A stretch of DNA of 64,000 nt from Falsihalocynthiibacter halioticoli (GTDB lineage Bacteria; Pseudomonadota; Alphaproteobacteria; Rhodobacterales; Rhodobacteraceae), in NCBI RefSeq assembly GCF_025802015.1, contig NZ_JAOYFC010000002.1, positions 496,001 to 560,000 on the forward strand, read 5' to 3'. The position numbers were made by a program, and so were the translations under genes. This document shows positions 42,536-52,207 of the stretch, piece by piece (the stretch's first letter is position 1; each line of letters opens with the position of its first letter). The notes under the pieces were generated by a model. The model had not been told where the DNA came from. It saw nothing but the letters and a program-made list of their open reading frames with translations, and did no database searches.

Positions 42536-44512
42536 TTATTGGTCAAGGAAGCTGCGCAGTTTTCGGCTCCGACTTGGGTGCTTGAGCTTGCGGAGCGCCT
42601 TGGCTTCGATTTGCCGGATACGCTCGCGGGTCACGCTGAACTGTTGGCCCACCTCTTCCAGGGTATGGTCAGTGTTCATCCCGATGCCGAACCGCATCCG
42701 CAACACGCGCTCTTCGCGTGGTGTGAGGCTGGCAAGAACCCGCGTTGTGGTCTCTTTGAGGTTCTCCTGAATCGCGCTATCCAGAGGAAGAACGGCATTC
42801 TTATCCTCGATGAAATCACCGAGTTGGCTATCCTCTTCGTCCCCGATCGGTGTTTCGAGCGAAATCGGCTCCTTGGCGATCTTCATCACCTTGCGCACTT
42901 TCTCAAGTGGCATCTGGAGTTTAGCGGCCAACTCTTCCGGCGTTGGCTCGCGACCAATTTCGTGCAGCATCTGGCGGCCAGTACGCACAAGTTTGTTGAT
43001 CGTTTCGATCATGTGAACCGGAATACGGATTGTGCGGGCCTGATCTGCGATAGAGCGTGTGATCGCCTGACGGATCCACCACGTCGCGTAAGTCGAGAAT
43101 TTATAGCCGCGACGGTATTCGAACTTATCAACCGCTTTCATCAGGCCGATGTTGCCTTCCTGAATAAGATCAAGGAATTGCAAGCCACGGTTGGTGTATT
43201 TCTTGGCAATCGAGATTACCAAGCGAAGGTTGGCTTCGACCATTTCCTTCTTGGCTTGGCGGGCCTCTTTTTCACCTTTTTGTACCTGCTGCACGATGCG
43301 GCGGAATTCGGAAATATCCAGACCGACATATTGGCCAACCTGCGCCATTTCGGAGCGCAACTCAGTAACTTTGTCGCTCGACCGCTCAATAAAGCTCTGC
43401 CAACCACGGCCGGGCTTCTCTGCCATATCTTCAAGCCATGTCGGATCAAGTTCGCGACCACGGTAGGCCTCGACAAACTCGCGACGGTTGATGCGGGCTT
43501 GGTCAGCAAGTTTCACAACGTTGCTGTCAATCGACATGATGCGGCGGTTGATACCATAAAGCTGGTCAATCAACGCGTCGATCCGGTTGTTATGGAGGTG
43601 AAGTTCGTTCACCAAAACCACGATCTCCGACCGCAACTCCTGATAGGTGCCTTCAGCAGATTTGGAGAAGCTTTCGTCTTCGTTCAGGGTCGCGGAAATC
43701 CGCAAGTCCTGCATCTCCGAAAGCTTTTCATAGTCACGCGCAATTTGGTCCAGAGTTTCAAGAACGCGAGGTTTAAGCGCAGCTTCCATAGCGGCGAGCG
43801 ACATGTTGGCCTGTTCGTCTTCATCGTCGTCGTCGTCGTTGGCAATCGGGTTGCCGTCCGCGTCAAGCTCTTGCTTCTCTTCTTTCTTTTCGGCGCCAGA
43901 AGACACGTCAAGATTAGCCGTCACCGGCTCTTGCTCGTCCTCGTCGTCTTCCATCGTGTTGCCGAATGTCGTCTCAAGGTCGATCACATCGCGCAACAAA
44001 ATATCTTCGGAAAGAAGCTCGTCACGCCAGATGGTGATCGCTTGAAATGTCAGTGGGCTTTCGCAAAGCCCGGCAATCATCGTATTACGGCCCGCTTCGA
44101 TCCGCTTGGCAATCGCGATCTCGCCTTCGCGGGACAACAGCTCAACCGAGCCCATCTCGCGCAGGTACATCCGCACCGGATCATCGGTACGGTCAAGAAC
44201 TTCGGTCGTCGTTGTGGCAACGGTGACTTCACGGTTCTCGGAAGTTGTTGCGACTTCTGTGGAGGCTTTCTCTTCTTCTTCCTCATCTTCGATGATGTTG
44301 ATGCCCATTTCGGACAACATCGACATCACATCTTCGATTTGGTCAGTTGAGACCTGATCGGGGGGAAGAACTTGATTAAGCTGATCGTAAGTGATGTAGC
44401 CACGCTCGCGCGCTTCAGCGATCATTTTCTTGACCGCAGCTTGGCTCATGTCCATGCCTGCTTCTGCGTCTTGATCATCTTGCTTGCGGTCGTCTGTATC
44501 TTTGGCGGCCAT
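42536..44512 (-). CDS. rpoD: RNA polymerase primary sigma factor (sigma-70)
   Basis: A 658-residue housekeeping sigma factor. Region 1.1 is present near the N-terminus (AVKKMIAEARERGYITYDQL), then 1.2 (DDPVRMYLREMGSVELLSRE), a long acidic non-conserved region with runs of Asp/Glu (about 190-260), region 2 (KYTNRGLQFLDLIQEGNIGL; YATWWIRQAITRSIADQART), region 3 (PEELAAKLQMPLEKVRKVMK) and region 4.2 (EEVGQQFSVTRERIRQIEAK). Order and size are standard for alphaproteobacterial RpoD. It follows dnaG by 116 bases, keeping the macromolecular-synthesis pair. A long antisense open frame opposite it is a codon-bias artefact. Confidence 0.97.
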   Translation of the reverse strand: MAAKDTDDRKQDDQDAEAGMDMSQAAVKKMIAEARERGYITYDQLNQVLPPDQVSTDQIEDVMSMLSEMGINIIEDEEEEEKASTEVATTSENREVTVATTTTEVLDRTDDPVRMYLREMGSVELLSREGEIAIAKRIEAGRNTMIAGLCESPLTFQAITIWRDELLSEDILLRDVIDLETTFGNTMEDDEDEQEPVTANLDVSSGAEKKEEKQELDADGNPIANDDDDDEDEQANMSLAAMEAALKPRVLETLDQIARDYEKLSEMQDLRISATLNEDESFSKSAEGTYQELRSEIVVLVNELHLHNNRIDALIDQLYGINRRIMSIDSNVVKLADQARINRREFVEAYRGRELDPTWLEDMAEKPGRGWQSFIERSSDKVTELRSEMAQVGQYVGLDISEFRRIVQQVQKGEKEARQAKKEMVEANLRLVISIAKKYTNRGLQFLDLIQEGNIGLMKAVDKFEYRRGYKFSTYATWWIRQAITRSIADQARTIRIPVHMIETINKLVRTGRQMLHEIGREPTPEELAAKLQMPLEKVRKVMKIAKEPISLETPIGDEEDSQLGDFIEDKNAVLPLDSAIQENLKETTTRVLASLTPREERVLRMRFGIGMNTDHTLEEVGQQFSVTRERIRQIEAKALRKLKHPSRSRKLRSFLDQ

Positions 44513-44628
44513 TCAGTGCTCCTACAAAAGCGGGCTGTAAGCGAATCAGTTGTTCGAATCAACAATGCGACCCGATGATTCGCAACCCGTTTAGCTGGTT
44601 TTCTTTACCGATTCCTCACCAAACGCGT

Positions 44629-46626
44629 TTAACGCTTCGCTTTTTGGCGGGAACCTTGGATTTTTGCGAGAAGTCCGTCGAACGCAGACCGTTCCTCGCG
44701 GTTCATTTTCGTGCCGTTTTCGGCGATGTCGTATGCGGCTTTGTCCTCACCCTCACTGCGGCTCGCTTTGTTGCGGGCCTCTGCGGCCTGACTGAGACGC
44801 CAAGTCATGCCCTCATCAACCGCGCCTTCCATATCCCTCATGGCTTCCGAAATTTCGCGCTCGGCTCCGTATGACGCCATGAGTTTGCGCATTTCCTCCT
44901 CAACACAGAGCTCAGCAAGCTCACTTTGCGAGGGGCTCCTCACCCCAGGGGCAAGTTGCACATGGCGCGGCGCAGTGAGGTTTTCAAGGGCTTCAGGTCC
45001 GATTGCGTCAAGCAGTGCGCTTTCTACGTCCGAAGCTGGATCAACACGCAATAAAACATCACGGATAAGGTTGTGAGTTTCGGTCGAGAAATCATAACGC
45101 TCAAGAGGTGTTTCAAACCTCTCGATCAAACCCGGATTACGTAGCAAAGTTGCCAGAACCACACATTCCCGAAGGTAGATCGTTGCCTCATCGCTGCCTG
45201 TAGCAAGAAGCGAAGTTTTTGTTGTTGGCTGTACCGACGGGCCCGTATTGCGCCAGTTCTTGCGCCCCCCTTGCCACTTACCACCACCAAAGGATGGCTT
45301 GCGATCAAAGCTTTCGGAAGGTGCAGGCGCGCCAGCGGGAACCGGTCCGAACAACGCGTGGCGCATACGGTTTAGGTCATCCGCGTAATGACGACGAATA
45401 GACGGATCGCGGATCTTTTTAACTGTCTCACGCAAAGACTTGTCGAGCGCGGCTTTTCGTTCGGGGCTGTCGAAATTCTTGCCCTCAGTTTCACGTTGCC
45501 AGAGGAGATTGACCATCGGCATTGCACCATCAAGCAGGCGCTGCATAGCATCTGGCCCGTCACTCTTCAGCACGTCGTCAGGATCTTTTCCCTCGGGCAT
45601 TATCGCGAACCTAAGGCTTTGCCCTGCTTCGAGCATCGGCAACGCCAAATCAATAACACGCATAGCAGCGCGAAGCCCCGCGGTATCTCCATCAAGCGCG
45701 ATAATCGGTTCAGGCGCGACACGCCACAAAAGGCGAAGCTGGTCCTCGGTGATCGCAGTTCCAAGCGGAGCGACCGTTGCGCCAAACCCAGCCTCTGAAA
45801 GCGCGATCACGTCCATATACCCTTCGGCAACGATCAGCGGCTTCCCCTTGCCAGCGGCTTCACGCGCAGGACCGTGATTGTAGAGGCTTCGGCCCTTATC
45901 AAAGAGAAGCGTTTCGGGCGAATTCAAGTATTTAGCGCGCGCATTCGGGTCGAGCGCTCGCCCGCCTAGGGCAATCGCCCGGCCGCGCGGATCTCTGATC
46001 GGGAAGATGATACGGCCACGGAATCTGTCATATGGTGCACCGCCATCATCTGGTTTGGCACAAAGGCCAGCATCGACAATCAACTCGGGCGCAACACCCT
46101 TTCCCGTGAGATGTTGGAACAGAGCTTGCCGATTATCCGGCGAATACCCGATATCCCAACGCTCCTGTGCCTGAAGAGTAAGCCCGCGCCGCTCAAGGTA
46201 GCCACGCGCGCCTTCAGCGGCACCAGTCTTGAGTTGAAGGCGGAAAAACTGCACCGCCTGCTCCATCACCTTGGCGATTTCGGTTCTATGGTCCTGCTTT
46301 TCCTGTGCTTTCGGATCACGCGCAGGCATTTGCATCCCAGCTTCCTGAGCGAGAATTTCAACGGCTTCTATGAAGTCTACGTTTTCGGTTTCGCGCACAA
46401 AACTGATGGCGTCCCCGCTCGCGTGACACCCAAAGCAGTGATAAAACCCTTTGCGATCATCCACATGAAAAGACGCCGTTTTTTCCTGATGAAAGGGGCA
46501 AGGCGCCCACATGTCGCCCTTGCCCTGATTGGACTTTCGAGGATCCCACATGACTTTGCGACCGACCACCTGCACAAGCGATGTTCGGGTCCGAAGTTCA
46601 TCAAGAAATCCAGGGGGCAGACTCAT
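44629..46626 (-). CDS. dnaG: DNA primase
   Basis: Makes RNA primers at the replication fork. The 665-residue product has the N-terminal CHC2 zinc ribbon (CPFHQEKTASFHVDDRKGFY then HCFGCHASGDAISF), the TOPRIM domain (GKPLIVAEGYMDVIALSEAG; IIALDGDTAGLRAAMRVIDL) and a variable C-terminal helicase-interaction region. ATG 46626 gives MSLPPGFLDELRTRTSLVQV, the usual Rhodobacterales start; ATG 46641 and an open frame to 46647 are alternatives. Lies directly before rpoD on the same strand. Rather long C-terminal linker (SFDRKPSFGGGKWQGGRKNW) rich in Gly and basic residues. Confidence 0.96.
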   Translation of the reverse strand: MSLPPGFLDELRTRTSLVQVVGRKVMWDPRKSNQGKGDMWAPCPFHQEKTASFHVDDRKGFYHCFGCHASGDAISFVRETENVDFIEAVEILAQEAGMQMPARDPKAQEKQDHRTEIAKVMEQAVQFFRLQLKTGAAEGARGYLERRGLTLQAQERWDIGYSPDNRQALFQHLTGKGVAPELIVDAGLCAKPDDGGAPYDRFRGRIIFPIRDPRGRAIALGGRALDPNARAKYLNSPETLLFDKGRSLYNHGPAREAAGKGKPLIVAEGYMDVIALSEAGFGATVAPLGTAITEDQLRLLWRVAPEPIIALDGDTAGLRAAMRVIDLALPMLEAGQSLRFAIMPEGKDPDDVLKSDGPDAMQRLLDGAMPMVNLLWQRETEGKNFDSPERKAALDKSLRETVKKIRDPSIRRHYADDLNRMRHALFGPVPAGAPAPSESFDRKPSFGGGKWQGGRKNWRNTGPSVQPTTKTSLLATGSDEATIYLRECVVLATLLRNPGLIERFETPLERYDFSTETHNLIRDVLLRVDPASDVESALLDAIGPEALENLTAPRHVQLAPGVRSPSQSELAELCVEEEMRKLMASYGAEREISEAMRDMEGAVDEGMTWRLSQAAEARNKASRSEGEDKAAYDIAENGTKMNREERSAFDGLLAKIQGSRQKAKR

Positions 46627-46737
46627 GCGAGCAGTATCCATAACCAAGCTGACAGAGTCTAGGCGAATTGAACATACGGCGCACCGGCCCGAATAGGCCG
46701 ATGCACTTCTATGAAAAGTCTAAGCGTTACTCGCGCT

Positions 46738-48168
46738 TTAGAGCCCTTTGGCCTGATAACTGGCGGCAACTTTGTTGATTGAAACCAGATAGGCAGCGGT
46801 TCGCAAATCCTCGATATCGTCTCTGGCATGCCAAACTTCGCGCATAGACTGATAGGCAATACGCATCGTGTCGTCCAAACCAGAGCGAACGAGCTCCAGT
46901 TCATCCGCGCCACGCAAGTACTTGGTTTTAAACTCCGGTGTCATAGACCAAGCATCGCCGAGATAGCGATCAAGTCGCTCCAACTCGTCTATGACCAACT
47001 GGTGCCGCGCCTCTTCTTGGCGGCGTTGCATACGGCCAAAACGGATATGGCTCAGGTTCTTGACCCATTCGAAATACGACACCGTCACACCACCCGCGTT
47101 GGCATACATATCGGGAATGATAACGCAGCCTTTCTTGCGCAGAATCTCATCCGCACCCGCGGTAATCGGACCATTCGCAGCCTCGATTATCAATGGCGCC
47201 TTCACCCTGTCCGCGTTTGTCAGATTGATTACCCCTTCAAGCGCCGCAGGAATAAGCACATCGCACTCCTGCTCAAGCAGTTTCGCGCCTTCGGTTACGA
47301 AAGTGGCGTTCGGATAGCCTTTAACGCCGCCATGGTTGACGATCCATGTCCGGACAGCATCAACATCAAGCCCGCTTTCGTTAAAGAGACCGCCGTCATG
47401 CTCGATAACGCCGGTGATGATCGCACCATCCTCTTCACTCAGGAATTTGGCCGCATGGTATCCAACGTTTCCAAGCCCCTGAACGATGATGCGCTTACCG
47501 TCGAGTTTACCTTCGAGGCCGGCTTTCTTTTTGTCCTCTTCATAGCGGAAGAACTCCTGAAGCGCGTATTGCACACCTCGTCCAGTCGCCTCGACGCGGC
47601 CTGAAATACCACCGGCGTTCAATGGCTTACCCGTCACACAAGCACGCGCATTGATATCCGTGGTGTTCATGCGCGCGTATTGGTCAGCTATCCATGCCAT
47701 CTCGCGCTCACCAGTGCCCATATCCGGCGCGGGAACGTTTTGGCTCGGGTTGATCAAGTCCCGTTTGGCCAGCTCGTAGGCAAATCGACGTGTGATCAAT
47801 TCCAATTCATGCGGTTCGTACTCTCGGGGATTGATGCAAAGCCCCCCTTTTGAACCGCCGAAAGGGGCTTCGACGAGGGCGCATTTATAGGTCATCAATG
47901 CTGCAAGTGCCTCGACCTCATCTTGATTAACACTAATGGCATAGCGAATGCCGCCTTTCACGGGCTCCATGTGCTCGGAATGAACCGAACGGTAGCCAGT
48001 AAATGTCTGAATTTGGCCACGCAAACGCACACCGAATCGGACAGTATAGGTCGCGTTACAGACCCTGATCTTCTGCTCCAGTCCCGGCGGGAGATCCATC
48101 AGCGCAACAGCGCGATTGAACATCAAATCGACAGACTGGCGGAAGGTTGGTTCGTTTGGGACTGACAT
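46738..48168 (-). CDS. Glu/Leu/Phe/Val dehydrogenase (glutamate dehydrogenase)
   Basis: A 476-residue NAD(P)-dependent amino-acid dehydrogenase, most likely glutamate dehydrogenase: oxidative deamination of glutamate to 2-oxoglutarate. Substrate-binding and catalytic residues are in MTYKCALVEAPFGGSKGGLC (catalytic Lys near 103) and NVPAPDMGTGEREMAWIADQ; the Rossmann motif is IIVQGLGNVGYHAAKFL; CDVLIPAALEGVINLTNADR follows. An extended C-terminal region (SHIRFGRMQRRQEEARHQLV) matches the longer alphaproteobacterial type. It stands alone, divergent from the Tad-like genes across a 392-base gap. Confidence 0.92.
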   Translation of the reverse strand: MSVPNEPTFRQSVDLMFNRAVALMDLPPGLEQKIRVCNATYTVRFGVRLRGQIQTFTGYRSVHSEHMEPVKGGIRYAISVNQDEVEALAALMTYKCALVEAPFGGSKGGLCINPREYEPHELELITRRFAYELAKRDLINPSQNVPAPDMGTGEREMAWIADQYARMNTTDINARACVTGKPLNAGGISGRVEATGRGVQYALQEFFRYEEDKKKAGLEGKLDGKRIIVQGLGNVGYHAAKFLSEEDGAIITGVIEHDGGLFNESGLDVDAVRTWIVNHGGVKGYPNATFVTEGAKLLEQECDVLIPAALEGVINLTNADRVKAPLIIEAANGPITAGADEILRKKGCVIIPDMYANAGGVTVSYFEWVKNLSHIRFGRMQRRQEEARHQLVIDELERLDRYLGDAWSMTPEFKTKYLRGADELELVRSGLDDTMRIAYQSMREVWHARDDIEDLRTAAYLVSINKVAASYQAKGL

Positions 48169-48560
48169 GCAGAGCTCCTGAAATAGGATTCGAATTAAGA
48201 CTATAATAAGGGGATCAGACTAGGCTTATTTGGACCGGATGAAACCCTGTTAACGCAAACAAAAACCAAGCTTTGCACATTTTTTACTCAGTTTCAAAAC
48301 ATGACTCAATTCAACGAAAAACTTCGAAATTGTTCCGTATTCAGAAACGGTTAACCAATTATTTGACGTTTGGTCATGAATCCGGCAGTGCTCGCGCCCT
48401 AATCACCCAACTTTGCCCCATTCTTGCCACATCAATTGATTATTAACGAACGGTGGCATTCCCAAAATCGGCTGCCGCATGCCCTTCGTGGCGCTGATAT
48501 TAAATTGTGACATTTGAATGAGTTTTAGAGTTCGCTGGGACCATCTGCGGGGTTAGAAAT
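48169..48560. other. 392-base divergent intergenic region
   Basis: Separates glutamate dehydrogenase (minus) from the TadG-like gene (plus); AT-rich, with no coding frame or hairpin I trust. It must carry promoters for both. At 48351-48365 the sequence reads TTAA-N7-TTTG, a two-mismatch relative of the CtrA motif TTAA-N7-TTAA; I list it only as a weak lead because CtrA controls motility and pilus genes in this group. A second TTAAC is at about 48249, without a partner. Confidence 0.4.
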
Positions 48561-50327
48561 ATGGAAAATCACACGACACGCGGGAAAGCCGCTAGCAATG
48601 TGACCACCAATGTTATCAAAGCGCCTTTCGCGAGAGCGCTTCGATCGGCGACTCAATTCCGGAGAAACAACGACGGATCTCTGACTCTCTTCTCTATGTT
48701 CATGTTCGTTATCATGTTGCTCGTGTCGGGCATGGCCGTAGATGTCATGCATCTCGAGACCCAGCGGACCCGCGTTCAATACGCTGCCGACCGCGCGATC
48801 CTAGCAGCGGCCAGCCTTGAGCAGGACCTCGATCCAGAACTTGTTGTTCGCAACTATTTTGAGACCAGCGGTCTTGGAAATATCGATCTTGTGATCGACC
48901 ACGAAACAATCAGCTCTGGCGGCCAGCGCAACTATCGCCGTGTGTCGCTCGAAACTGGCGTTTCCATTGACACCAGCTTTATGGGCCTTGTTGGCATCGA
49001 AACCCTTTCCGCACCATCGGCCTCAACTGCGGAAGAGGGCATCACAGACGTTGAAATTTCGCTGGTCGTCGACGTATCCGGCTCGATGGGGTACAATTCC
49101 GCAACCGGCAACACAAAGCTTTACGAACTTCAGCAGGCGGCCAAAGAGTTTGGTTACGCGATGCTGTGTAACCCAACAGACCCTAACAGAGAGCAGTCTT
49201 GTACCGTAGAGAACGGTCGCGTTTCGCTTTCTATTGTCCCTTATGAAGAACAGGTTGATATCGGTTCGGACCTTGCCTCGCAGTTCAACCTTCGCGCAGA
49301 TCACGATTATAATAACTGTGTCGACTTCACCTCTGACGAATTCAGCCAAACAGCTGTAAGCCCCTCAGCGGAGCTTGACCGAGCGGGTCACATCAACCGA
49401 TACAACACAAATCTAAGCAGCAGTAGTTCACGCGTTTGCGACGATGTCTGGGACAACGGGCAGCGAGCGATTCAGCCATTGCTGTCCGACTACAACGATG
49501 TAGATGACTTTATTGACGACCTTTACGCAACCGGCTCAACCTCGATTGACATGGGGATGAAATGGGGCGTTGCGCTACTAGATCCAGCAGCACAACCCGC
49601 AATTTCCGCCCTCACTTCCGGTGACGGAGCCCCGATCGATTCAGAGTACGCCCAGCGCCCATTTGCATATGGAGAGCGTAACGCGTCGAAGGTTATCGTG
49701 CTGATGACAGACGGTAAACATGAAGGTCGTGGACAACTGCGCAGCAGCAAGAAAAGCGGCCCCTCAGTTGTATGGCAGGACAAAACCGAAGGCTTCCTTG
49801 GAATTTACTATTCTCAATATGACGAATGGTATTCCTTCGTGGAAGACGGTTATGGCAACGACAAAAACGTATGGCTGGATTTTGCACCCGGTACTTACGA
49901 ATGGGATTGCTGGAGCTACTGGTCTGGTGGCAGAAAATACAAGGATTGCGGCTATCGGACAGACAAGCCAAAGCTTCAAGACGAAAATGGCGACCTTAAC
50001 AACACCAAGCAGCTCAGCTGGCCCGAAGTTTGGATGATAAAAGGTACAAAGTGGGCTAAGAACTACGGTGCACTTGGTCGGCAGAATGCACACTTTACAG
50101 TGCAGCCTTCTACCCAGGATACAAATCTTTATAATTCCTGTAACGCTGCCAAGGCCGAAGGCATGCTCATCTTTACCATCGGTTTTGAGGTACACTCAGA
50201 TTACCTTGACGTGATGCGCACGTGTGCAAGTACACCAAACCACTTCTTCGATATTGACGGCACCGAGATCTCCTCGACCTTTGCGACAATTGCTAGCCAG
50301 ATCAACAGGTTGCGACTGACACAATGA
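48561..50327 (+). CDS. TadG-like pilus assembly protein with von Willebrand A domain
   Basis: A 588-residue protein. A single N-terminal hydrophobic segment (LFSMFMFVIMLLVSGMAVDV) preceded by NDGSLTLF is the TadG/TadE pseudopilin-type start; ADRAILAAASLEQDLDPEL follows. The VWA domain starts near residue 168 with the MIDAS motif VVDVSGSMGYN, and MTDGKHEGRGQL continues it. Cys-rich, aromatic C-terminal part (YEWDCWSYWSGGRKYKDCGY) suggests extracytoplasmic disulfides. In Tad (Flp) systems TadG is thought to anchor or extend the machine across the periplasm. Its stop overlaps the next ATG (ATGA). Confidence 0.88.
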   Translation: MENHTTRGKAASNVTTNVIKAPFARALRSATQFRRNNDGSLTLFSMFMFVIMLLVSGMAVDVMHLETQRTRVQYAADRAILAAASLEQDLDPELVVRNYFETSGLGNIDLVIDHETISSGGQRNYRRVSLETGVSIDTSFMGLVGIETLSAPSASTAEEGITDVEISLVVDVSGSMGYNSATGNTKLYELQQAAKEFGYAMLCNPTDPNREQSCTVENGRVSLSIVPYEEQVDIGSDLASQFNLRADHDYNNCVDFTSDEFSQTAVSPSAELDRAGHINRYNTNLSSSSSRVCDDVWDNGQRAIQPLLSDYNDVDDFIDDLYATGSTSIDMGMKWGVALLDPAAQPAISALTSGDGAPIDSEYAQRPFAYGERNASKVIVLMTDGKHEGRGQLRSSKKSGPSVVWQDKTEGFLGIYYSQYDEWYSFVEDGYGNDKNVWLDFAPGTYEWDCWSYWSGGRKYKDCGYRTDKPKLQDENGDLNNTKQLSWPEVWMIKGTKWAKNYGALGRQNAHFTVQPSTQDTNLYNSCNAAKAEGMLIFTIGFEVHSDYLDVMRTCASTPNHFFDIDGTEISSTFATIASQINRLRLTQ

Positions 50328-50872
50328 TACGTTTAGGGCACTACATTACCAAGGCATTCCGCCGGTTCCGCAAAAGCGAAACAGGGAACGTTACGATTGA
50401 ATTCGTGATCCTGTTCCCGATGTTCATGTCGCTTTTGCTTGGGTCCATTGAGGTGGGCGTGATTAAGACACGGCAAGTGATGCTAGAGCGCGCTGTGGAC
50501 CTTGCGGTTCGTGACCTGCGCCTTGGAACGTGGAATCCGCCAACACATAACGAACTAAAAGAGCGCATTTGTTCTGAGACCCGCGTTATTCCAGATTGTG
50601 AAGACGTGATGCTGATCGAGCTTCGTCCGGTCAGCACATTGACTTGGGAGCCACTCGGAGCAGCAACAACCTGTGTTGACCGCGCCGAAGAGGTGCAACC
50701 GGTCACGCAGTTTGAAGGTGGCGACCAAAACGAAATGATGTTGGTTCGGGTCTGTGTAATCGTCGATCCGTTCTTTCAATCGTCGGCCTATGGTCTGGAC
50801 CTACCTAAGCACGATCAAGACGGTGGCTATGCGATTGTATCCACCTCTGCTTTTGTGAACGAACCGAACTAG
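50324..50872 (+). CDS. TadE-like pseudopilin
   Basis: A 182-residue protein with the TadE signature: SETGNVTIEFVILFPMFMSL, where the Glu-containing prepilin-like cleavage region precedes the hydrophobic helix, then SIEVGVIKTRQVMLERAVDL. The remainder is an extracytoplasmic domain with several Cys (ICSETRVIPDCEDVM; TCVDRAEE; VRVCVIVDP). Overlaps the TadG-like stop by four bases and precedes the third gene by 15 bases. TadE proteins are minor pseudopilins processed by the TadV peptidase in Tad systems; no tadV is here. Confidence 0.88.
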   Translation: MIRLGHYITKAFRRFRKSETGNVTIEFVILFPMFMSLLLGSIEVGVIKTRQVMLERAVDLAVRDLRLGTWNPPTHNELKERICSETRVIPDCEDVMLIELRPVSTLTWEPLGAATTCVDRAEEVQPVTQFEGGDQNEMMLVRVCVIVDPFFQSSAYGLDLPKHDQDGGYAIVSTSAFVNEPN

Positions 50873-50887
50873 AACGGGATGAATGGC

Positions 50888-51478
50888 ATGAGTACCCTCA
50901 AAAAATTCACACCCAAGTCGCTCCGACGCTTCGCCAAACGAGACGAAGGATCAATGTCTGTTGAAGCGATCCTTATGTTTCCGCTTCTGACGTGGGCCTA
51001 TGTCGCAACTTTTGCGTTTTTTGATGCCTTTCAGGCCCGCAGTGTAAACCTGAAGGCCACCTTTACTGTTGCCGACATGATCAGTCGCGAACTTAACACC
51101 GTGGACGCTGATTACATTGACGGACTGCTAAAACTCTTCAATTCTCTCGCTGACTCCGCTGACGAAGAAACTTGGCTACGCATCACGTCAATTCGGTGCG
51201 TGTCCGATTGCGACATCGGCGACGAAAACCCGCGCGTCCTGAGCAATGAGTGGTCATATGCAACAGGCTCAACCCCTGCCCTCACTCAGGAAACGTTGAT
51301 GTCATTCGACGGCGCAATTCCTGTTATGCCAGAAGACGACTACGTATTGATGATCGAGACGAATATGTCCTATCAGCCAACATTTAACGTCGGTCTGCCC
51401 GTTCTTGAGATGAACGAGATCGCGGTCACTCGGTCGCGATTTGTGCCGCGTCTATGCTGGGAAAGCTGCAACTCTTAA
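50888..51478 (+). CDS. TadE/TadG-like pseudopilin
   Basis: A 196-residue protein of the same type as its neighbour: RDEGSMSVEAILMFPLLTWA opens the hydrophobic helix, then FDAFQARSVNLKATFTVADM. The extracytoplasmic part carries two Cys pairs (IRCVSDCDIGDEN and LCWESCNS at the C-terminus). I prefer ATG 50888 (MSTLKKFTPK) because GGGA lies about 9 bases before it; ATG 50879 is in frame but lacks an SD. Last gene of the three-gene unit; no transcription terminator could be seen before the convergent gene 21 bases on. Confidence 0.86.
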   Translation: MSTLKKFTPKSLRRFAKRDEGSMSVEAILMFPLLTWAYVATFAFFDAFQARSVNLKATFTVADMISRELNTVDADYIDGLLKLFNSLADSADEETWLRITSIRCVSDCDIGDENPRVLSNEWSYATGSTPALTQETLMSFDGAIPVMPEDDYVLMIETNMSYQPTFNVGLPVLEMNEIAVTRSRFVPRLCWESCNS

Positions 51479-51499
51479 GCTGCAGGTCGTCATCAAAAA

Positions 51500-52012
51500 C
51501 TAATTTTCAGTTTGGTGCCGCGTCGATAAAGCGACGAGCATTTCGGCCATGTTTTTTGTCTGGCTCGCATGAAGCACACCGCCAACCCCTACGCGTTTTC
51601 CAACACGCCACCATAGCCCCGGAGCCCACACACGCGATTGCCGTTCTTTGGTCGAAACCATAAAGCCGTTCGAAGGTTTGAACGCGAATACGCCTCGCTC
51701 TACCGATTTGATGTTATCAATTGCGACCATCAACTTCCCGTCGGAACAATACATCCCCTCTTTGGTAAGCCGGATGGAACAAAGTGTTGCACGGCGAAAC
51801 ATCTCGGCAACTACAAGATCACCAACAGCAACGAGTATTAGAAATGCCAGCCATTTGACATCAGAAGGTGGTGTCGCAGCCGCGATATAGAGAAGTATTG
51901 CTCCAAAGGAATAAAGAACACCGAGGCCGAAATACCGCCGCGCAACAGATGCTTGGATAACCGCAAGCGTTTCATTTGCGTCAACCTGCTCAAGGTTAAG
52001 CGGATCGTTCAT
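51500..52012 (-). CDS. hypothetical two-helix membrane protein
   Basis: A 170-residue protein with two adjacent hydrophobic helices (YFGLGVLYSFGAILLYIAAA and VKWLAFLILVAVGDLVVAEM), short cytoplasmic N-terminus and a C-terminal soluble part (TLCSIRLTKEGMYCSDGKLM; VERGVFAFKPSNGFMVSTKE) that resembles the small PH-like beta domain of some bacterial membrane proteins. That comparison is weak. ATG 52012 (MNDPLNLEQV) is preferred over 52051. Convergent with the TadE-like gene, divergent from pirin. Unknown function. Confidence 0.75.
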   Translation of the reverse strand: MNDPLNLEQVDANETLAVIQASVARRYFGLGVLYSFGAILLYIAAATPPSDVKWLAFLILVAVGDLVVAEMFRRATLCSIRLTKEGMYCSDGKLMVAIDNIKSVERGVFAFKPSNGFMVSTKERQSRVWAPGLWWRVGKRVGVGGVLHASQTKNMAEMLVALSTRHQTEN

Positions 52013-52207
52013 GCCGAAATCCTTCTTCTCGCCTGAATTCGTTTTTCTCACGACGCATGCTCTAGCTTGGTTCCGCGAAGAAGAACAGAGAGAAGCATGT
52101 CACGCCGAGGAGTTCTGCGCGAAAAACCACAAACGCTGTGCAGAAAGTGCAGTTTTCCACAGAGCGGTGAACACTATGTTATGCTCAGATGACAAAGGAG
52201 TACTGTT

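Noticed and set aside
42539..44350. 603-codon plus-strand open frame opposite rpoD
   Set aside because: Long antisense frames are common opposite GC-rich, acidic coding regions; the rpoD frame is unmistakable and this one has no SD or family match.
46828..47604. 258-codon plus-strand frame opposite glutamate dehydrogenase
   Set aside because: Antisense shadow of a well-supported enzyme gene; no start signals or family signature.
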